DNA of 9,153 bases from Arthrobacter sp. (GTDB lineage: Bacteria > Actinomycetota > Actinomycetes > Actinomycetales > Micrococcaceae). This document shows, one piece after another, positions 4,918-9,153 of this stretch. How positions within the stretch are numbered: the stretch's first letter is position 1; every line of letters starts with the position of its first letter. The position numbers and the translations under genes were made by a program. A model generated the notes under the pieces. It had not been told where the DNA came from. It saw only the letters and a list, made by a program, of their open reading frames with translations, and ran no database searches. The DNA is taken from positions 1-9,153 of the forward strand of contig JAODMA010000186.1 in the NCBI GenBank assembly GCA_025464545.1, given 5' to 3'.

Positions 4918-7467
4918 CTACAGCCGGTTTACGTCGGTTACCCGCACGACGGCGGTGCCGGTCTCGTCGGAGGCGGCGAGGTCCACCTCGGCCGAGATGC
5001 CCCAGTCATGGTTAACGGCCGGGTCCTCGAAGATCTGCCGGACCTTCCACGCCCGCGGTTCCTCAGTGATGATCAGCAGGCCCGGTCCGCGCGCGTCCGG
5101 TCCGGTGCCGATGTCGTCGTGTTCCTCAAAGTAGTCATCCAGGGCGTCTTCCCAGCGTTCGGAGTCCCAGCCGGATCCGCCGTCGAGCTCGCCCAGCGCT
5201 GTGGCGTTCTCGTCCGCGAACAGTTCCACGCGGCGGAACATTTCGTTGCGGACCATCACCCGGAAAGCCCGGATGTTGGAGGTCAGCGACGGCGGCGGAG
5301 GCGGGGGAGCGTCGTGGGGGGTCGGTGCCGCGCCGGAGGTAAGCTCCTCCCACTCGTCCAGCAGGCTCGAGTCCACCTGACGGACGAGTTCGCCGAGCCA
5401 GGCGATCAGGTCCTCTAGGTCCTCCCGGAGGAAGTCCTGCGGGACGGTCTGGCGGAGCGCCTTGAAGCCGTCCGCCAGGTAGCGCAGCACGATGCCTTCG
5501 GAGCGGGCCAGGCCGTAGAACTGGACGAACTCGCCGAAGTTCATAGCGCGTTCGTACATGTCCCGGATCACGGATTTGGGCGCGAGTTCGAAGTCGCCGA
5601 TCCAGGGAGCGGCCTTGCGGTAGACGTCAAACGCCTCGCCCAGGATTTCCGCCAGCGGTTGCGGGTAGCTGACTTCCTCGAGCATGGCCATGCGCTGGTC
5701 GTAGTCGATACCGTCGGCCTTCATCGCGGCGATGGCCTCGCCGCGGGCCTTCTTCTGCTGCGCCGAAAGGATCTGGCGCGGTTTCTCGAGGGTGGCCTCG
5801 ATCACGGAAACCACATCCAGGGCGTACGACGGCGACTCCGGATCCAGCAGTTCCAACGCCGCGAGGGCGAAGGGGGACAGCGGCTGGTTCAGCGCGAAGT
5901 TGGCCTGCAGATGGACCGTCAGCCGGACGGTGCGGCCGTCCCGGCCCTGTTCCTCAGGGGGTATGCGCTCCACGACGCCGGCCGCCAGCAGTTCCCGGTA
6001 AATGCCCAGGGCCTTCTTCATGAGCTGCAGCTGGGAGGAGCGCGGCTCATGGTTCTCGGTGAGCAGCCGGCGGGCAGCCTTGAACGGATCGCCGGGCCGT
6101 TCCATCAGGTTCATCAGCATCGCGTGGGTCACGCTGAAGCTTGAGGTCAGCGGGTCGGGGACGGATTCGACCAGGCGCTTGTAGGTGGGCTCGCCCCAGG
6201 ACACGAATCCCTCGGGCGGCTTTTTCTTGACCACCTGGCGCAGCTTCTTCTGGTCGTCGCCGAACTTGGCCGTCGCCTTGGCCATCGCCTTGACGTTTTC
6301 GGTGACATGCTCGGGGGCCTGCACCACGACGGTCCCCGCGGTGTCGTACCCGGCGCGGCCGGCGCGGCCCGCGATCTGGTGGAACTCCCGCGGGTTCAAC
6401 AGCCGGGTGCGGACGCCGTCGTACTTGCTCAGGGCGGTCAGGAGCACCGTGCGGATCGGCACGTTGATGCCGACGCCGAGCGTGTCCGTGCCGCAGATAA
6501 CCTTGAGCAGACCCGCCTGGGCCAGCTGCTCCACGAGCCGGCGGTACTTCGGAAGCATGCCGGCATGGTGGACCCCGATGCCGTGACGGACCAGCCGGTT
6601 GAGGGTCTTGCCGAAGCCGGCGGCGAACCGGAAGCCGGCGATCAGCTCGGCGATCTTGTCCTTTTCCTCGCGGGTGCAGACGTTGATGCTCATCAGGTTC
6701 TGCGCGCGGTCGATGGCCTCCACCTGGCTGAAGTGCACCACGTAGACGGGCACCTGCTTGGTGGCGAGCAGCTCTTCGAGGGTCTCGTGGACGGGCGTCT
6801 GCTCGTAGTAGTAGTGCAGCGGGATGGGGCGTTCCGCGGAACTGACGGTCGTCGTCGGACGTCCGGTGAGATCGCTGATGCCCTTCTCGAAGCGGCTGAC
6901 GTCGCCGAGGGTCGCGGACATCAACAGGAACTGGGCCTGGGGGAGTTCCAGCAGCGGAACCTGCCATGCCCAGCCGCGCTGCGGGTCTGAGTAGAAGTGG
7001 AACTCGTCCATCACGACGGCGCCCAGTTCCGCGGCGGCGCCTTCCCGCAGGGCCGTGTTCGCGAGGATTTCCGCGGTGCAGCAGATGATCGGGGCGTCCT
7101 GGTTGACCCCGGAATCACCGGTGATCATCCCGACGTTTTCAGCCCCGAAGATCTCGCACAGGGCAAAGAATTTTTCCGACACGAGGGCCTTGATCGGGGC
7201 GGTGTAGTAACTGCGCTGGCCCCTGGCCATGGCCTGGAAATGCGCGGCGACCGCCACGAGGGATTTTCCGGAACCCGTGGGGGTAGCCAGGATCACGTTG
7301 GAGCCGGAGGCGAGTTCCATGATGGCCTCGTCCTGGGCCGTGTAGAGGGCCAGCCCGCGGCTCTCCGTCCACTCGACGAAGCGCGTGTACAGCTCGTCCG
7401 GATCCATTCCGGTCCTGCCTGGGACTCGCACGGCCGGGGCGGGGAGCTGATCAACAAGTTTCATCAC
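4918..7467 (-). CDS. DEAD/DEAH-box (Ski2-like) helicase with C-terminal DUF3516 domain
   Basis: The 849-residue protein is a superfamily 2 ATP-dependent helicase. Motifs in order: Q45 in LYTAQDEAIMEL, Walker A ATPTGSGKS (61-69), motif Ia TAPIKALVSEK (89-99), TGD (117-119), Walker B as DEFH (154-157), SAT (184-186), VHHAGMLPKYRR (299-310), GTDTLGVGINVP (326-337), and motif VI QIAGRAGRAGYD (364-375). The last motifs resemble Ski2/Mtr4-type RNA helicases. From about residue 420 the sequence leaves the helicase core and fits the actinobacterial DUF3516 region. A proline run (APPPPPPS, 720-727) acts as linker to a final acidic module (about 730-849). RNA unwinding or remodelling is inferred from motifs; the precise role is not known to me. 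GTG 7467 is directly followed by ATG 7464, and either may start. No Shine-Dalgarno is seen, but TAAGCT five bases upstream fits a leaderless start. It is the first gene of the leftward group and divergent from the methyltransferase. Confidence 0.92.
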   Translation of the reverse strand: MMKLVDQLPAPAVRVPGRTGMDPDELYTRFVEWTESRGLALYTAQDEAIMELASGSNVILATPTGSGKSLVAVAAHFQAMARGQRSYYTAPIKALVSEKFFALCEIFGAENVGMITGDSGVNQDAPIICCTAEILANTALREGAAAELGAVVMDEFHFYSDPQRGWAWQVPLLELPQAQFLLMSATLGDVSRFEKGISDLTGRPTTTVSSAERPIPLHYYYEQTPVHETLEELLATKQVPVYVVHFSQVEAIDRAQNLMSINVCTREEKDKIAELIAGFRFAAGFGKTLNRLVRHGIGVHHAGMLPKYRRLVEQLAQAGLLKVICGTDTLGVGINVPIRTVLLTALSKYDGVRTRLLNPREFHQIAGRAGRAGYDTAGTVVVQAPEHVTENVKAMAKATAKFGDDQKKLRQVVKKKPPEGFVSWGEPTYKRLVESVPDPLTSSFSVTHAMLMNLMERPGDPFKAARRLLTENHEPRSSQLQLMKKALGIYRELLAAGVVERIPPEEQGRDGRTVRLTVHLQANFALNQPLSPFALAALELLDPESPSYALDVVSVIEATLEKPRQILSAQQKKARGEAIAAMKADGIDYDQRMAMLEEVSYPQPLAEILGEAFDVYRKAAPWIGDFELAPKSVIRDMYERAMNFGEFVQFYGLARSEGIVLRYLADGFKALRQTVPQDFLREDLEDLIAWLGELVRQVDSSLLDEWEELTSGAAPTPHDAPPPPPPSLTSNIRAFRVMVRNEMFRRVELFADENATALGELDGGSGWDSERWEDALDDYFEEHDDIGTGPDARGPGLLIITEEPRAWKVRQIFEDPAVNHDWGISAEVDLAASDETGTAVVRVTDVNRL

Positions 7468-7472
7468 TGTCC

Positions 7473-7478
7473 AGCTTA
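7473..7478 (-). promoter_or_regulatory. Candidate leaderless -10 box for the helicase gene
   Basis: TAAGCT on the minus strand ends five bases before GTG 7467 (eight before ATG 7464). It is the same hexamer as before the MFS gene, and the surrounding bases also agree (CTAAGCT, then GGAC, then GTG). No Shine-Dalgarno and no good -35 box are visible. Confidence 0.38.
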
Positions 7479-7480
7479 GT

Positions 7481-7509
7481 GGGCGGAACCCGCAAGGGAC
7501 GTTCCGCCC
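7481..7509. repeat. Inverted repeat in the divergent helicase/methyltransferase promoter region
   Basis: GGGCGGAAC (7481-7489) and GTTCCGCCC (7501-7509) are perfect 9-bp complements separated by 11 bases. As RNA, the inner part can also form CCC (7489-7491) with GGG (7496-7498) around a GCAA tetraloop. The repeat lies three bases upstream of the helicase -10-like box and about 30 bases upstream of the methyltransferase -35 box. An operator controlling the divergent pair is one reading; a hairpin that stops antisense readthrough is another. Confidence 0.6.
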
Positions 7510-7540
7510 GGGGACTGCCCCGGGCCGGGTGCGCGCCTGC

Positions 7541-7569
7541 TTGGACCCGTCCCCGGACGCGGCTAGGCT
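7541..7569 (+). promoter_or_regulatory. Sigma-70-type promoter of the methyltransferase gene
   Basis: TTGGAC (7541-7546) and TAGGCT (7564-7569) are separated by exactly 17 bases. The first matches TTGAC-type -35 boxes in five of six positions, the second the actinobacterial TANNNT -10. Transcription would begin near 7576, leaving a leader of about 30 bases that includes a strong ribosome binding site. Confidence 0.62.
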
Positions 7570-7595
7570 TCGGAGGTCGCATCCTTGCCGGCCAC

Positions 7596-7601
7596 AGGAG
7601 G
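7596..7601 (+). promoter_or_regulatory. Strong ribosome binding site fixing the methyltransferase start
   Basis: AGGAGG lies six bases before ATG 7608. This rules out the longer open frame that runs back to 7479 across the inverted repeat and promoter. Confidence 0.8.
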
Positions 7602-7607
7602 AACATC

Positions 7608-8387
7608 ATGAAATGGGATCCCGCCAAGTACGCGCAGTTCGGAGACTACCGGGACAGGCCGTTCTTTGACCTGACGGCCCGGATCCATGCGGACAATCCC
7701 CGGCTCGTGGTAGACCTTGGCAGCGGCCCCGGCAATCTGACGGCCACACTCGCGGAGCGCTGGCCCAAGGCGCAGGTGGTGGGCCTGGATTCCTCACCCG
7801 AAATGCTGGCCCAAGCCGGTGGGCGGCGGGCCACCACGCCCAACCTGTCCTTCAGCCTGGCAGACATCACCGCCTGGGTGCCCCCGGAAGAGGCGGACGT
7901 CGTCGTCACGAACGCGGCCCTGCAGTGGGTTCCCGGGCACCGTGAACTGCTGCCACGCTGGCTCGACGCCCTCAGGCCCGGAGCCTGGTTCGCCCTTCAG
8001 GTCCCCGGAAACTTCAACTCGCCATCCCACACGCTGATGCGCGGACTGGCGGAGTCCGAGTCCTGGTCCGGCCGGCTCAGCGGTGTGCTCCGGCACGACG
8101 GCGTCGTCGGCGAAGCCGCCGAATATCTCCGGATCATGCTCGATGCGGGTTGCGACGCCGACGCGTGGGAGACCACTTACCTGCAGCTCCTGCCGGGCGA
8201 GAACGCGGTGCTGGACTGGGTCCGCGGCGCCGGACTCCGGCCCGTCCTGGCCGCTCTCTCCGGCGAGGACGCCCGCGCCTTTGAGGCTGAATATTCCGCA
8301 CGGCTAACCGAAGCGTACCCGCCGTCGGTGCACGGAACCGTCTTCCCGTTCCGGCGGATCTTTGCGGTGGCGCGCAAACGCGAGTGA
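7608..8387 (+). CDS. tam: Trans-aconitate 2-methyltransferase homologue
   Basis: The 259-residue protein is a class I SAM-dependent methyltransferase, close in length to E. coli Tam (252). The N-terminus WDPAKYAQFGDYRDRPFFDLTARI (3-26) has the W-x-P-x-x-Y-x-x-F-x-x-x-R-x-R-P-x-x-D-L pattern characteristic of the Tam family. Motif I is VVDLGSGPGN (34-43), Asp61 ends the second strand (VVGLDSSPEML) and should bind the SAM ribose, and Asp86 in LADI fits the adenine-binding site. TNAALQWVPGH (101-111) is the post-II motif. Tam methylates trans-aconitate, a spontaneous isomer of cis-aconitate that inhibits aconitase, and so protects the citric acid cycle; the enzyme is cytoplasmic. The start is fixed by AGGAGG six bases upstream. 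The gene has its own promoter and is likely monocistronic, since a hairpin follows 34 bases after the stop. Confidence 0.88.
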   Translation: MKWDPAKYAQFGDYRDRPFFDLTARIHADNPRLVVDLGSGPGNLTATLAERWPKAQVVGLDSSPEMLAQAGGRRATTPNLSFSLADITAWVPPEEADVVVTNAALQWVPGHRELLPRWLDALRPGAWFALQVPGNFNSPSHTLMRGLAESESWSGRLSGVLRHDGVVGEAAEYLRIMLDAGCDADAWETTYLQLLPGENAVLDWVRGAGLRPVLAALSGEDARAFEAEYSARLTEAYPPSVHGTVFPFRRIFAVARKRE

Positions 8388-8421
8388 CGGATCCCAGGCT
8401 CTCCCGACCCCTCGTGCCCCC

Positions 8422-8440
8422 CGCTTCGGACCCCGGAGCG
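8422..8440 (+). terminator. Hairpin after the methyltransferase gene
   Basis: An eight-pair stem with one G-U pair (8422-8429 with 8433-8440) closes a three-base loop ACC. It lies 34 bases after the stop codon. No U-run follows, so it would be a U-less terminator of the kind proposed in high-GC genomes. Confidence 0.4.
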
Positions 8441-8469
8441 CCTGACAAGGAGCACATTGGAAGTGGGCT

Positions 8470-8475
8470 TACAAT
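8470..8475 (+). promoter_or_regulatory. Candidate -10 box upstream of the ABC transporter gene
   Basis: TACAAT matches the -10 consensus at five of six positions. It lies between the hairpin after the methyltransferase and the ABC gene, which would give a leader of about 60 bases. CTGACA (8442-8447) resembles a -35 box but is 22 bases away, too far for a standard promoter. Confidence 0.35.
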
Positions 8476-8535
8476 GACGAGGCGGACCGGGGGCGCCGCC
8501 AGACTGGTTGCGGGTCCGTGCCCTGAGGCAGTGAT

Positions 8536-8540
8536 GGAGG
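8536..8540 (+). promoter_or_regulatory. Ribosome binding site fixing the ABC transporter start
   Basis: GGAGG lies four bases before GTG 8545, a slightly short spacing. The next in-frame ATG (8560) would be 19 bases from it, so GTG 8545 is preferred. Confidence 0.55.
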
Positions 8541-8544
8541 TTCG

Positions 8545-9153
8545 GTGCTCATAGGCCTGATGGGACGCCTGATAGCTGCCCACAAGGGGACGGTGCTGGC
8601 CATTGTTGTCCTGCAACTCGTGCAGACCACCGCCAATCTGCTGCTGCCCACCCTCAACGCCGCCATCATCGACGATGGGATAGTCGGCCGGGATCCCGCG
8701 GTTATCGCGGATCTCGGCTTCCGGATGGCCATGATCGCCGCGGTGCAGGTCGTGGCGGCCGTAGCCGCCGCTTATCTGGGCGCCGTCCTGGCCATGGGCG
8801 TGGGCCGGCAGTTGCGCGAAGAGCTCTTTGCCAAGGTCCAGTCCTTTTCCTCCCAGGAAGTCGCCACGTTCGGTGCCGCCAGCCTGGTGACCCGGGCAAC
8901 CAACGACGTCGCCCAGATCCAGAACCTCGCCGTCCTCGTGTTCACCATGCTGGTCGCCGCGCCCGCCATCTTCCTCGGCGGCATCGTGCTGGCCATGCAG
9001 CAGGACCTGGCACTGTCAGGCATCGTCGTCGCCGTCGTCCCGGTGCTCGCCGTCATTATGGTCATGATCGTGCGGCGCCTCGTTCCGCTCTACCGCGAGG
9101 GCCAAGGGCTCATCGACCGGATCAGCCGGGTACTGCGTGAGCAGATCATCGGC
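8545..9153 (+). CDS. ABC transporter, membrane domain (partial, cut by window end)
   Basis: From GTG 8545 an uninterrupted frame of 203 codons runs to the window edge. The protein begins VLIGLMGRLIAAHKG, continues with a first membrane helix (about 15-36, ending in LLLPTLNAAIIDDGI), a second (about 62-85), and helices around 128-150 and 155-178. The layout, the TLNAAIIDDGI exit of TM1 and the SLVTRATNDVAQIQNL segment (113-128) are typical of the ABC exporter membrane domain (MdlB/MsbA-like, type I exporter fold). The intracellular coupling region and the nucleotide-binding domain should lie downstream. In actinobacteria such genes often come as adjacent pairs forming a heterodimer; whether a partner follows cannot be seen. 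Substrate is unknown. A GGAGG site four bases upstream sets the start, and TACAAT at 8470 may be its promoter element. Confidence 0.87.
   Translation, partial: MLIGLMGRLIAAHKGTVLAIVVLQLVQTTANLLLPTLNAAIIDDGIVGRDPAVIADLGFRMAMIAAVQVVAAVAAAYLGAVLAMGVGRQLREELFAKVQSFSSQEVATFGAASLVTRATNDVAQIQNLAVLVFTMLVAAPAIFLGGIVLAMQQDLALSGIVVAVVPVLAVIMVMIVRRLVPLYREGQGLIDRISRVLREQIIG

Noticed and set aside
6047..6967. A 306-codon frame overlapping the helicase on the same strand in another phase
   Set aside because: It is an Arg/Pro/Gly-rich shadow of the helicase, whose motifs run unbroken in the true frame.
7479..7607. N-terminal extension of the methyltransferase frame to 7479
   Set aside because: The extra residues cover an inverted repeat and a good promoter. 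ATG 7608 has a strong Shine-Dalgarno, and the Tam family begins with the W-x-P motif right there.
8474..8554. A 26-codon upstream frame before the ABC transporter (possible leader peptide)
   Set aside because: It has no ribosome binding site, its ATG lies inside the candidate -10 box, and it shows no codon pattern pointing to attenuation.
1..9153. A novel defence, mobile or biosynthetic system
   Set aside because: I looked for transposases, integrases, toxin-antitoxin pairs, repeats in arrays, nucleases and biosynthetic clusters on both strands and found none. The genes fit ordinary chromosomal families.

Overview
The window is high-GC, tightly packed DNA from an actinobacterium. The protein sequences, the GC-rich codon use and gene types such as the DUF3516-type helicase and the actinobacterial TerC homologue suggest an Arthrobacter-like member of the Micrococcaceae. 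The genus is inferred from general protein character, not from a marker gene. No mobile elements, tRNA or rRNA genes, CRISPR arrays or prophage genes are visible.

Left part (1-2946, + strand): the C-terminal end of uvrB, then a 160-base gap that holds a yybP-ykoY type (Mn2+-sensing) riboswitch. It is followed by a TerC-family membrane protein, the expected target of that switch, and then, 27 bases on, an MFS efflux-type transporter.

Middle part (2984-7467, - strand): reading leftwards, a DEAD/DEAH-box helicase with a DUF3516 tail, a GNAT acetyltransferase resembling spermidine/spermine acetyltransferase (19-base gap), and an S33-type alpha/beta hydrolase. The hydrolase frame is broken by a TAA codon at 3134-3136. 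The reading frame continues intact for 49 more codons beyond it, including the probable catalytic histidine, so this is either a recent nonsense mutation or a sequencing error. The hydrolase and the MFS gene converge, separated by 37 bases.

Right part (7468-9153, + strand): a short divergent intergenic region with a strong inverted repeat and a good sigma-70-type promoter. It is followed by a trans-aconitate 2-methyltransferase homologue, then a 157-base spacer with a hairpin, then the first 203 codons of an ABC exporter membrane domain cut by the window end.

The genes do not form one pathway; this looks like ordinary chromosomal core and near-core content. The points worth attention are the riboswitch-TerC unit, the broken hydrolase, and a repeated start architecture: three genes lack a Shine-Dalgarno sequence but carry a TANNNT hexamer 5-6 bases before the start codon, which suggests leaderless transcripts.
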